A DNA stretch of 57,596 nucleotides from Actinomadura bangladeshensis (lineage in GTDB: Bacteria > Actinomycetota > Actinomycetes > Streptosporangiales > Streptosporangiaceae), in contig NZ_SMJW01000014.1 of the NCBI RefSeq assembly GCF_004348335.1, positions 1 through 57,596 on the forward strand. Direction: 5' to 3'. Every line of letters begins with the position of its first letter. Position 1 is the stretch's first letter. Made by a program: the position numbers and the translations under genes. Below the pieces are notes generated by a model that made no database searches, had not been told where the DNA came from, and saw only the letters and a list, made by a program, of their open reading frames with translations. Positions 8,698-15,753 of this stretch are shown here, piece by piece.

Positions 8698-9311
8698 CGC
8701 ACCGCCCCGCGGTCCACGATCTCGCGGTCCACCGCCCCGCGATCCACCACAGTGACGTCGAGCCCCTCCACGGGAGGCCCGACCGGGTACTCCGGCGAGA
8801 CCGGGAACGGCGCGGTCACGACGACGTCGAGGGACGGTTTCAGCTCCCCGCCCAGTGCCGACCACAGATCGGCGATGGCGCGCGACTCGACCGGCGGGAC
8901 GGCGGCCGTCAGCGGGACCGGCGCGCCGAACCGCCGCAGCGTCCCGTCCGCCGGGAGGGACTCGCCGGGCAGGGTCTCGTTCCGCAGCAGGCAGGCCAGC
9001 ACCGCCGACAGCAGCCGGTGCTCGTCCTCCGGGCGCTTGGTCCACGCGGTGACCAGGTACGACAGCCGGAAGTAGCGCGGCGGCTGGCGCCGCGTGGTCA
9101 CCCTCCCGTCGGCGTCGCGGACCTGGAGCGGGCCCCGCTCGCGCCGCCCGGTGTCCTCCCGGACGTCGTACAGGTAGGCGTTCACGGCCGGGCCGTTGCG
9201 CTGCGCCGCCCACTCCCGCGTCGGCGCGTCGAACACCACCTTGACGTCGCTGCCGGCGAGCGCGCCGCCGTCCAGCAGCGCGCGCAGCGCCGCGTCCACC
9301 TCGTGGAGCAT
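8694..9311 (-). CDS. CIS cap / tail-terminator protein (Cis16, DUF4255)
   Basis: 205 residues with ATG 9311 overlapping the LuxR stop (TGATG). The N-terminal pattern MLHEVDAALRALLDGG, VVFDAPTREWAAQRNGPAVNAYLYDV and the RYFRLSYLVTAWTKRPEDEH segment are diagnostic of the Pvc16 N-terminal (DUF4255) family, which caps the distal end of the tube and sheath. The C-terminus ends in a short repetitive VDRGAVDREIVDRGAVR tail, encoded by imperfect 15-18 bp repeats. It is co-translated with the ATPase, as in many CIS loci. Confidence 0.88.
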   Translation of the reverse strand: MLHEVDAALRALLDGGALAGSDVKVVFDAPTREWAAQRNGPAVNAYLYDVREDTGRRERGPLQVRDADGRVTTRRQPPRYFRLSYLVTAWTKRPEDEHRLLSAVLACLLRNETLPGESLPADGTLRRFGAPVPLTAAVPPVESRAIADLWSALGGELKPSLDVVVTAPFPVSPEYPVGPPVEGLDVTVVDRGAVDREIVDRGAVR

Positions 9312-9925
9312 CAGATGTGCCCCTCACGGACGGCGTAGGCGACCAGGTGCGGGCGGTTCTTGAGCTGGTACCGCGTCATCATGGTGTGCAGGACGTTCTT
9401 CACCGTGCGCTCGGAGTAGGAGAGCTTCGCGGCGATGTCCGCGGTGTCGAACCCGTCGGCCACCAGCCGCAGCACCTCCTTCTCCCGCTCGGCCAGCCCG
9501 GCGGCGGTGAAGCCGTGCTCGCGCAGCGCGCCGCGCTGCAGTCGGCGCACCTGCTTCAGCAGCCGGCCGAGCAGGTCCGGGGGCAGGTCGCCGTTGCCGC
9601 GCGCGGCGGACTCGATCGCCCGCGCGATGCCGTCCGGCGTCGCCTCCTGCCGCCACAGGATCGCCACCACCCCGTGCTCGACGACCTCCAGCAGCTCGGC
9701 CTCCTTGATCCGCCCGGCGATCAGCACCCGGCGGGACCGGCCGGCGCGCCGCAGCATCGCCAGCGCGGTGTCGTCGACGCCGTCGGCGACCACCACCGTC
9801 ACCTGGGCCTCGGCGGTCCCGACCAGCACCAGTTCCGGACGCCCGCGCAGCCCGCCGGTCACCCCGGCCAGCGAGATCGGATCGGCCGCCTCGACCGCGA
9901 CGGGGATGCGCATCGTCGTCGTCAT
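9311..9925 (-). CDS. orphan LuxR-type response-regulator-like transcription factor
   Basis: 204 residues from ATG 9925, one base after the stop of the I36-like gene. An alternative GTG lies three codons upstream. Residues 1-110 resemble a receiver fold (VTVVVADGVDDTALAML, VVEHGVVAILWRQEATPDGIARAI), but the usual N-terminal acidic pair is not evident, so phosphorylation is doubtful. The C-terminal 65 residues are a LuxR/NarL helix-turn-helix (LAEREKEVLRLVADGFDTAD then ERTVKNVLHTMMTRYQLKNR). No histidine kinase is nearby. As part of the operon encoding cap and ATPase, it probably controls CIS expression. Confidence 0.85.
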   Translation of the reverse strand: MTTTMRIPVAVEAADPISLAGVTGGLRGRPELVLVGTAEAQVTVVVADGVDDTALAMLRRAGRSRRVLIAGRIKEAELLEVVEHGVVAILWRQEATPDGIARAIESAARGNGDLPPDLLGRLLKQVRRLQRGALREHGFTAAGLAEREKEVLRLVADGFDTADIAAKLSYSERTVKNVLHTMMTRYQLKNRPHLVAYAVREGHI

Positions 9926-9926
9926 C

Positions 9927-11459
9927 TCACTCACCCGCCGCATCGGAGACCGCGGCGGAACGCTCCTCCGCGGCCCCCTCCCCGGCGGACCGCGCTTCGG
10001 ACGACCCGGCCTCGGACGACCCGGTCTCGGAGGACCGCGCCTCCGGTGGCACCGCCAGCGCGCCGCCGGACCGCACCGGCCAGGTCGTGCGCGCGCCGGG
10101 CACCCGGCCGACCGCGATCACCGCGCAGCCCGCCGGGACGTTCGCGGGCACCGCGCGCCCGTCGTCGACGAACACCACCCGGGCGCGCTCCTCGCCGTCC
10201 CCCACGTCGGCGTCGCCCAGGCCGGCGGTGGACCCGCCGAAGCCGACCATGCGGATCCGGACGCCGTCCGACCAGGGGCTGTTGCCCAGCAGCCCGGACA
10301 GCGCCCGCACCGCACGGCGCGCGTTGCCGCGGGTCCCGTCCAGCGCGATCGGCCCGGGCGTCTCGGCGAGGTTCACCCAGGTGTCGGGCCGCACGGCCAC
10401 CAGCAGCGGGAACGGGCGGTGCGGGCCGATGTCGTCGGTCAGCTCGGTGATGTCGGACGCGGCGAGCGTCCAGCGGTCGCCGTCGGCACGCCAGGGCTGC
10501 GGCGCGTCGGCGTCGGGCGCGGCGAGCACGAGGGTGAGGGCGGTGTCCGCAAGCAGGACGGTGCGGACGGCGGGCACCTCGCGGTGCTCCTGCTCGCAGT
10601 CCACCGCCAGCAGCCGCAGCGCGCGGTCGACCCGGCGGGTGGCCTCGGGGTCGGCGCCCGGCGCCACGGCCCTCTGCTTCGGCTCCCGGCGGGCGGACGC
10701 GCCCCGGCGCCGGACGAAGATCCCCGCCACCGCGAGCGCGGCGAGCAGCGCGATGACACCGGCGCCCACGCCGATGACGATCAGCGCCCCGGTGCCGAGC
10801 CCGCCCTTGTCGTCGGACGTGGCGCTCACCGGCCGCGCCGGGTGCGTCCCGGCCAGTTCGGGCAGCGCGACCGCCGGGGTCGGCTCGTCCAGCTCCGGCA
10901 GGGTGCCCGTGGGCGTCGCGTCCGGTGCCGGCACCTGGGACGGCGCGCTGACCTTGGCCTTGGCGGACGGCGACTTCGACACCTTCGGCTTCCCGCTGGA
11001 CGCGCCCTCCTCCTCCTGCTGCTTCGGCGTGCGTTTCGGGGCGGCCTGCTGGGCGGGCGCGGAGCCCCCGCACGCGGCGGCGCGCCCGGGACGCATCCGG
11101 ATCGAGGTCACCTTGTCGCTCGGCAGCTGGTTCGTGCTGGAGTTGGGCGGCAGGCACAGCATCGGCTTCTGGAAGCCCGCGTCCTCGTACAGGCCCATGT
11201 AGGACGACGTCCGGTTGATCACGGAGTCCGCCCGGTCGTTGAGGCCGCCGTACTGGCCGATCAGCTCGACGTCCGCGCCCGGGTTGTTGGTGCCGATCAG
11301 CAGGCCCTGCAGGCCGGGATCGGCGTACAGGCACCACCAGCCCGCGTTGTCGCGGCACTCGCCCGCGTGCGCGGGCGGCGCGGTGAGCGGTGTCAGCGCG
11401 GTCACGGCCACGAGAACGGCGCCGGCCAGCACCCCCGCCTTCCCCCGAAGGCCGATCAT
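9927..11459 (-). CDS. secreted/membrane peptidase-inhibitor I36 (crystallin-fold) protein with cytoplasmic domain
   Basis: 510 residues from ATG 11459, preceded by AGGAGAG. A signal peptide (1-32, cut after AHA) is followed by a beta/gamma-crystallin-like I36 domain (about 34-115; CRDNAGWWCLYADPG, IGQYGGLNDRADSVINRTSS, YMGLYEDAGF). A Pro/Ala/Lys linker comes next, then one transmembrane helix near 221-248 with RRR after it. About 190 cytoplasmic residues follow, including NSPWSDGVRIRMVGFGG, similar in style to a segment of large actinomycete membrane regulators. The tail is a Ser/Glu repeat (RSSETGSSEAGSSEARS). As first gene before LuxR, Cis16 and Cis15, it may be an outside-in sensor. That role is inference. 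Confidence 0.7.
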   Translation of the reverse strand: MIGLRGKAGVLAGAVLVAVTALTPLTAPPAHAGECRDNAGWWCLYADPGLQGLLIGTNNPGADVELIGQYGGLNDRADSVINRTSSYMGLYEDAGFQKPMLCLPPNSSTNQLPSDKVTSIRMRPGRAAACGGSAPAQQAAPKRTPKQQEEEGASSGKPKVSKSPSAKAKVSAPSQVPAPDATPTGTLPELDEPTPAVALPELAGTHPARPVSATSDDKGGLGTGALIVIGVGAGVIALLAALAVAGIFVRRRGASARREPKQRAVAPGADPEATRRVDRALRLLAVDCEQEHREVPAVRTVLLADTALTLVLAAPDADAPQPWRADGDRWTLAASDITELTDDIGPHRPFPLLVAVRPDTWVNLAETPGPIALDGTRGNARRAVRALSGLLGNSPWSDGVRIRMVGFGGSTAGLGDADVGDGEERARVVFVDDGRAVPANVPAGCAVIAVGRVPGARTTWPVRSGGALAVPPEARSSETGSSEAGSSEARSAGEGAAEERSAAVSDAAGE

Positions 11460-11492
11460 CGGTCTCTCCTCCTGCTTTTCTCGCCCAAAAGG

Positions 11493-11522
11493 GATCACCG
11501 TGCGAACGACACCCGGGTGATC
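11493..11522. promoter_or_regulatory. inverted repeat GATCACC-N16-GGTGATC upstream of the I36/LuxR/CIS operon
   Basis: Seven-base arms GATCACC (11493-11499) and GGTGATC (11516-11522) lie 34-63 bases upstream of the I36-like start codon, where an operator for the operon would sit. Further GATC-centred sequence follows at 11564-11578. The orphan LuxR protein of the same operon is the obvious candidate binder. No binding consensus is known to me for it. Confidence 0.35.
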
Positions 11523-11613
11523 ATCTAGCGGATGGCAACCCTAGGGGGACCCGATAACCAACGGATCATCGTTCGATCAACGCCGCAGGCCACGCCCGGC
11601 TTCACGGGCGGGG

Positions 11614-11763
11614 GACCCCGCCGAGGCGCGCGCCGCCATCCAGATCGGCATCATCATCGGCGGCGCGGACGGCAACTTCGACAGCAGCGAGAAGGCCGCC
11701 GTCCGGGAGGCGTGCTTCGCGGTCGGCGGAGGGCGAGCAGCGGCAGCAGGGACGATGCGATGA
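11614..11763 (+). pseudogene. TerB (tellurite-resistance-like) remnant
   Basis: In one forward frame the stretch reads DPAEARAAIQIGIIIGGADG followed by NFDSSEKAAVREACFAVG. This is the core of actinomycete TerB-type proteins, with the acidic ADGNFD loop. After about codon 40 the similarity ends in low-complexity sequence and a stop at 11761. There is no start codon or upstream domain in frame. It is therefore a fragment of a once longer gene, left in the 411-base gap between the CIS operon and the CDF locus. Basis: pattern recognition of the TerB core. Confidence 0.6.
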
Positions 11764-11874
11764 CGTGATCGAGCTGGAGGGTCGCGGCGGTCAGCGAGCC
11801 GGAGACGACGCTCGGCCGAGCACCGTGCCGAGCGTCGGCATGATGACCAGGGGCAGGAAGGTGAACCAGTTCAC
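11764..11874 (-). pseudogene. frameshifted membrane-protein fragment
   Basis: A GTG at 11874 overlaps the stop of the preceding small reading frame (GTGA) and opens MNWFTFLPLVIMPTLGTVLG, a convincing transmembrane start, but it stops after 27 codons. In the next frame the sequence continues as VSGSLTAATLQLDHVIASSL, also membrane-like, until it meets the TerB remnant. This suggests one frameshift in the 5' end of a membrane-protein gene whose remainder was lost. The family is not recognised. Confidence 0.35.
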
Positions 11875-12143
11875 CCGTCGCCTTCCGGGCGGTCGAGGAA
11901 CTCGCGCAGCTTGCGCGCCTCCTCGACGCTCAGCGACCGCGCGAACCGGTGCAACACGCTGCCCGGATCGCCGGCCGGCCGCGCCCGCAGCTCGGCCGTG
12001 CCGGCCGGACCGCCCGCGCCGGCCAGCGCCGCCGGGACCTCGGCCTCCGGCGCCCCAGCGGCCTGCGCGTCACCGGCCTCACCCGCCTTTTCGGAGGACG
12101 TCCGGTTCCAGGTAGACCAGGCGGGCGATCGGCACCGCCGCAC
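11871..12143 (-). CDS. small hypothetical protein overlapping the CDF gene 3' end
   Basis: A 90-codon frame (GTG 12143) with strong third-position GC through its length. It ends LSVEEARKLREFLDRPEGDG and has an Ala/Pro/Gly-rich middle. The first 20 codons overlap the end of the CDF gene in another frame, so the true start may lie nearer 12081. I recognise no family. It could be a real small protein, the C-terminus of a lost gene, or a chance frame. Coding-like codon usage beyond the CDF stop is the main support. Confidence 0.35.
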   Translation of the reverse strand: MRRCRSPAWSTWNRTSSEKAGEAGDAQAAGAPEAEVPAALAGAGGPAGTAELRARPAGDPGSVLHRFARSLSVEEARKLREFLDRPEGDG

Positions 12144-12999
12144 GGATCCGCGCCTCCGCGTCGTTGATCGCGTCGGCGACCTCGCGGGCGTCGTCCTGCA
12201 GGTCCACGGCGATCTTCGCGGCGACGAGCAGCTCGTCCGGCCCGAGGTGCATGGTGCGCATGTGGATGACCGCGGGGACGTCGCGGCTCGCCACGATCGC
12301 CTCCCGGATCAGCCGCACGTGCTCCGGCCCCGCCGACTCGCCGATGAGCAGGCTCTTCACCTCGGTGGCCAGCACGATCGCGATGGCGGTGAGCAGCACG
12401 CCGATGGCGGCGGTGCCGATCCCGTCCCAGACCCCGTTGCCGGTGATGAGCGTCAGGCCCACACCGCCGAGCGCGAACACGAGGCCGGCGAGCGCGCCGG
12501 TGTCCTCCAGCAGGATCACCGGCAGCTCCGGCGACTTGGACCGCCGGACGAACTGCACCCAGCTGGACGTCCCCCGGCTGCGGTTCGACTCCTTGACCGC
12601 CGTGCGCAGCGCCGTCCCCTCCAGGGCGATCGCGACCAGCAGCACCGCGATCGGCACCCACTGCCACGTGTCGATCGGATGCGGGTCGCGGATCTTGTGC
12701 CACGCCTCGTACAGCGCGAACAGGCCGCCCAGGCTGAACAGCACGATCGCGACCAGGAACGCGTAGATGTAGCGCTCGCGCCCGTACCCGAACGGGTGCT
12801 CCTCGGTGGCGCGCCGCTCCGCGCGCTTCCCGCCGATCAGCAGCAGCGCCTGGTTGCTGGAGTCGGCGACCGAGTGAATCGCCTCGGCCAGCATCGAGGA
12901 CGAGCCGGTCAGCGCGAACGCCACGAACTTGGTGACCGCGATCCCGAGGTTCGCGCCCAGCGCGGTCAGAACGGCCCTGGTACTTCCTTCGGCGCTCAC
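12079..12999 (-). CDS. cation diffusion facilitator (CDF) family transporter
   Basis: 306 residues from GTG 12999, with GGGGGAG just upstream. An ATG at 13044 would add 15 poorly conserved residues. Six hydrophobic helices are visible. The metal-site motif AEAIHSVADSSNQ (HxxxD) lies in helix 2 and LLEDTGALAG in helix 5, as in the SLC30A9-like branch. The C-terminal cytoplasmic domain has the usual alpha-beta pattern (IREAIVASRDVPAVIHMRTM). CDF proteins export Zn2+, Mn2+, Co2+ or Fe2+ by proton antiport. The metal cannot be told from sequence. It stands alone, convergent with nothing and upstream of debris. Confidence 0.9.
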   Translation of the reverse strand: MSAEGSTRAVLTALGANLGIAVTKFVAFALTGSSSMLAEAIHSVADSSNQALLLIGGKRAERRATEEHPFGYGRERYIYAFLVAIVLFSLGGLFALYEAWHKIRDPHPIDTWQWVPIAVLLVAIALEGTALRTAVKESNRSRGTSSWVQFVRRSKSPELPVILLEDTGALAGLVFALGGVGLTLITGNGVWDGIGTAAIGVLLTAIAIVLATEVKSLLIGESAGPEHVRLIREAIVASRDVPAVIHMRTMHLGPDELLVAAKIAVDLQDDAREVADAINDAEARIRAAVPIARLVYLEPDVLRKGG

Positions 13000-13119
13000 G
13001 TACTCCCCCGCCGCCGTCCGGTCGTGTGCGCCGCTCGGACGCATCCGTCGAAACTGCACTTGTAGCAGACCGGAGACGCCCACGGGAGATGGCGCCCGGG
13101 CGCTCGCGGCACGCCGGAA

Positions 13120-14589
13120 TTAGAAGGGGAAGTCGCGGTCCTGGTCGCGGGTGGTGATCCATTGGAGTTCGCAGAACTCGTCGGCGGCGAAGCCGAGGCC
13201 GAAGCGGCCCCAGCCGGTGTCCTTGACGCCGCCGAAGGGCATCTGCGGCTCGTCGTTGACGGGCTGGTCGTTGACGTGGACGATGCCGACGTCGAGCGCG
13301 GAGGCCAGCCGGAGGCCGCGTGGGCGGTCGCCGGTGATGACCGAGGCGACGAGGCCGAAGTCGGAGGCGTTGGCGCGGGCGATGGCCTCCTCGGCCGAGT
13401 CGACCGCCTCCAGGACGACGACCGGCCCGAACGTCTCGCCCTGTGCGATCTCGGCCTCGTCCGGGACGTCGGCGAGGACGGTCGCCGGGTAGCAGGGCGG
13501 CTCGGGGACGCCGCCGGCGAGGACGCGGGCGCCGAGCCCGACGGCCTCCTGGACGCGGCGGTCGATGAGGGCGAGCGCCCACTCGTTGATCACCGGTCCG
13601 ATGACGGTGGCCGGGTCGGACGGGTCGCCCGCCGGCAGCGCCGATGCCCTGGCCGCGAACCGCTCGGCGAACTCCTCGGCCAGCGGGCGCTCCACGTAGA
13701 CGCGGCGGGCGCACATGCAGACCTGCCCCTGGTGGACGAAGGCGCCGTAGGTGGCGGCGTCCACGGCGTAGTCGAGGTCGGCGTCGGCCGCGACGATCAG
13801 CGGGTTCTGGCCGCTGAGCTGGAGCACCATCCGCTTCAGGTGGCGGCCGGCCTTCTCGGCGAGGCGGCGGCCGGTCGCCGTGGAGCCGGTGAAGTTGATC
13901 CGCTTGACGAGCGGGTCGGCCAGCAGCGCGTCGGCGATGCCGCCCGCTTCGCCGGGGGCGTGCGTGACGACGTTGAGGGCGCCGGGCGGCAGACCCGCCT
14001 CCTGCAGGATCTCCGCCCAGAGCGCGCCGCCGGTGTACGGGGAGTCCTCGGACGGTTTCAGCACGACCGTGTTGCCGAGCGCGAGCGGGCCGATGATCCC
14101 GCGTCCGGCGAGGGTCAGGGAGGCGTTCCACGGCGTGATCGCCGCGACCACGCCGACGGGGCGGCGGACGGCCATCGCGGTGGTGCCCGCGACGTCCGAC
14201 GGCAGCAGTTCTCCCGCCGGCCGGTAGGCGAGCTGCGCGGCCTGGCGCAGCAGCCTGATCGCGAAGCCGAGCTGGACGCCGCCGAAGCCGGCGCCGCAGC
14301 CGGTCTCGGCGGCGAGGGCGGCGAGCACCTCGTCGCCGCGGCGCTCCAGGACGTCGGCCGCGCGCAGGAACACGAGCTGGCGCTCGTGCGGCAGCGTCCG
14401 CGCCCAGCCGTCGAACGCCGCGTGCGCGGCGGCCACGGCCCGGTCGGCGTCCTCGATGTCGCCGGCGGCGACCTCGCTGAGCGTCTCGCCCGACCACGGC
14501 GAGAGGTTCAGGTACGAGCGCCCTGAGGCGGAGTCGCCCCACTCTCCGCCGATGAAGTGTCCGACGCGCGGCTTGCGCCAATCCGCCAT
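13120..14589 (-). CDS. aldehyde dehydrogenase (benzaldehyde/vanillin DH-like) with altered catalytic Glu motif
   Basis: 489 residues from ATG 14589. NAD-binding ALDH fold: TPWNASLTLAG holds the oxyanion Asn, NFTGSTATGRR the nucleotide loop, and GQVCMCARR the catalytic Cys. The general-base motif, normally L-E-L-G-G-K, reads LQLSGQNPLIV, so the glutamate is replaced by Gln and the Lys by Gln. It is divergent from the IclR gene with a shared GTTCGAA-N5-GGAAC operator, so its substrate is probably an aromatic aldehyde from the neighbouring pathway. It could be an active variant, or have lost dehydrogenase turnover while keeping esterase or acyl-transfer activity. Confidence 0.85.
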   Translation of the reverse strand: MADWRKPRVGHFIGGEWGDSASGRSYLNLSPWSGETLSEVAAGDIEDADRAVAAAHAAFDGWARTLPHERQLVFLRAADVLERRGDEVLAALAAETGCGAGFGGVQLGFAIRLLRQAAQLAYRPAGELLPSDVAGTTAMAVRRPVGVVAAITPWNASLTLAGRGIIGPLALGNTVVLKPSEDSPYTGGALWAEILQEAGLPPGALNVVTHAPGEAGGIADALLADPLVKRINFTGSTATGRRLAEKAGRHLKRMVLQLSGQNPLIVAADADLDYAVDAATYGAFVHQGQVCMCARRVYVERPLAEEFAERFAARASALPAGDPSDPATVIGPVINEWALALIDRRVQEAVGLGARVLAGGVPEPPCYPATVLADVPDEAEIAQGETFGPVVVLEAVDSAEEAIARANASDFGLVASVITGDRPRGLRLASALDVGIVHVNDQPVNDEPQMPFGGVKDTGWGRFGLGFAADEFCELQWITTRDQDRDFPF

Positions 14590-14666
14590 GGGGCCCGGTT
14601 CTCCTCGCTCGCGTCGTCGTCCTACGGCCCTAGAAGATTGCCATCGCGGGTCCGGCGGTCAAAAAC

Positions 14667-14683
14667 GTTCGAATACCTGGAAC
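14667..14683. promoter_or_regulatory. IclR-type operator, copy 1 (GTTCGAA-N5-GGAAC)
   Basis: GTTCGAATACCTGGAAC, flanked by c and g, forms CGTTC/GAACG half-sites in the divergent region between the aldehyde dehydrogenase and iclR. It overlaps the likely -35 region of the iclR promoter, whose -10 (CATACT, 14692-14697) lies about ten bases before the GTG start. A matching copy stands at 15565-15581. IclR-family members such as PcaU/PobR bind GTTCG-containing palindromes. Confidence 0.55.
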
Positions 14684-14706
14684 GGTCAAGCCATACTCTG
14701 ACCACT

Positions 14707-15555
14707 GTGACCGATGAAGACTCCCCGAGGCGGCGTCCCCGCCCCGCCACCGATCCCTCCTTCTCCGCATCGCTGGACCGCGGGCTGCGCATCCTGTCCG
14801 CCTTCACCGGCGATCGCTCGGTGCTGGGCATCGCCGACCTCGCGCGGGCGGTGGCGCTCACCAAGAGCACCACGCACCGCTACGTCGCCACGCTCACCAA
14901 GCTGGAGTACCTCCAGCAGGACCCGGAGACCAAGAAGTACTCGCTCGGCCCGCGCGCGGTGGACCTCGGGTTCGCCGCGATCGACTCGATGGAGCTGACC
15001 GGCATCGCCGGCCCCCCGCTGCAGACCCTGGCGGACGAGACCGGCTACACGGCCAGCATGGGCCTGAGCGACGGCCTCGACGTCGTCTACGTCGACCGGA
15101 GGCGAAGCGGACGGCGCAGCTCGCTGGCCATGGACCTCAACCTCCACATCGGGTCGCGCCTCCCGGCCTACTGCACGTCGATGGGGAAGGTCCTGCTGGC
15201 GTACAAGGATGCGGCGGAGCTGCGGCAGCTCCTCGACCGCACCGACATGGCGCGCCGGGGGCCGAAGACGATCACCAACCGGGAGCAGCTCATGGCGGCG
15301 CTCGCCCGGGTGCGGCAGACCGGCGTCGCGGTCAACGACGAGGAGCTCGCGCCCGGCCTGCGGTCGTTCGCCGCGCCGGTGCGCGACCGCTCCGGCTCGG
15401 TGATCGCGGCGGTCAACGTGGCCGTCCACCTGACGGTCGCGCCCGCATCGGTGGACGCGCTGGCGGGACGCGTCGAGCCGCCGCTGCGGCGCGCCGCCGC
15501 GGAGATCTCCCGGCGGCTCGGCCATCGCCCCACGTCAGAGTCGCGTTCCAAATAA
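14707..15555 (+). CDS. IclR family transcriptional regulator
   Basis: 282 residues from GTG 14707. No ribosome-binding site precedes it, and CATACT at 14692-14697 would place a transcript start beside the GTG. The N-terminal winged helix-turn-helix (LGIADLARAVALTKSTTHRY) and the C-terminal IclR ligand-binding domain (SRLPAYCTSMGKVLLAY, GVAVNDEELAPGLRSFAAPV) are complete. These proteins usually sense aromatic or small acids. Its operator is repeated before the adjacent Liv-type transporter operon, so it most likely controls itself, the divergent aldehyde dehydrogenase and the transporter/amidase operon. Confidence 0.93.
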   Translation: MTDEDSPRRRPRPATDPSFSASLDRGLRILSAFTGDRSVLGIADLARAVALTKSTTHRYVATLTKLEYLQQDPETKKYSLGPRAVDLGFAAIDSMELTGIAGPPLQTLADETGYTASMGLSDGLDVVYVDRRRSGRRSSLAMDLNLHIGSRLPAYCTSMGKVLLAYKDAAELRQLLDRTDMARRGPKTITNREQLMAALARVRQTGVAVNDEELAPGLRSFAAPVRDRSGSVIAAVNVAVHLTVAPASVDALAGRVEPPLRRAAAEISRRLGHRPTSESRSK

Positions 15556-15581
15556 CAAAGTCGCGTTCGAACTCTCGGAAC
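15541..15581. promoter_or_regulatory. IclR-type operator region, copy 2 with TCGCGTTC direct repeat
   Basis: GTTCGAACTCTCGGAAC at 15565-15581 matches the site at 14667 outside the five-base spacer. The octamer TCGCGTTC at 15541-15548 (over the last iclR codons) recurs at 15561-15568, exactly 20 bases or two helical turns away. The array lies about 175 bases before the substrate-binding-protein gene, in its promoter region (15556-15753 otherwise has no gene). Confidence 0.55.
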
Positions 15582-15753
15582 ACCCTGTTGCTCCCCTGGT
15601 CACGGGCCCGTACGGTCGCCTCAACTTTCCGCCGTCCGGGCCGTGACCTCCTCGGCCGCGTGGCGGTCGCCAGTTTCCCGAGCTACCGAGGCGTTCCCCC
15701 CGAGGACGGGTCGGCCCCTGCCGTGCGAACGCCGCGGCGACAAGGAGTTCAGC

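Noticed and set aside
9311-9925. Two-component response regulator with a classical receiver
   Set aside because: The N-terminal domain lacks the expected acidic pocket and no kinase is adjacent, so it is listed as response-regulator-like only.
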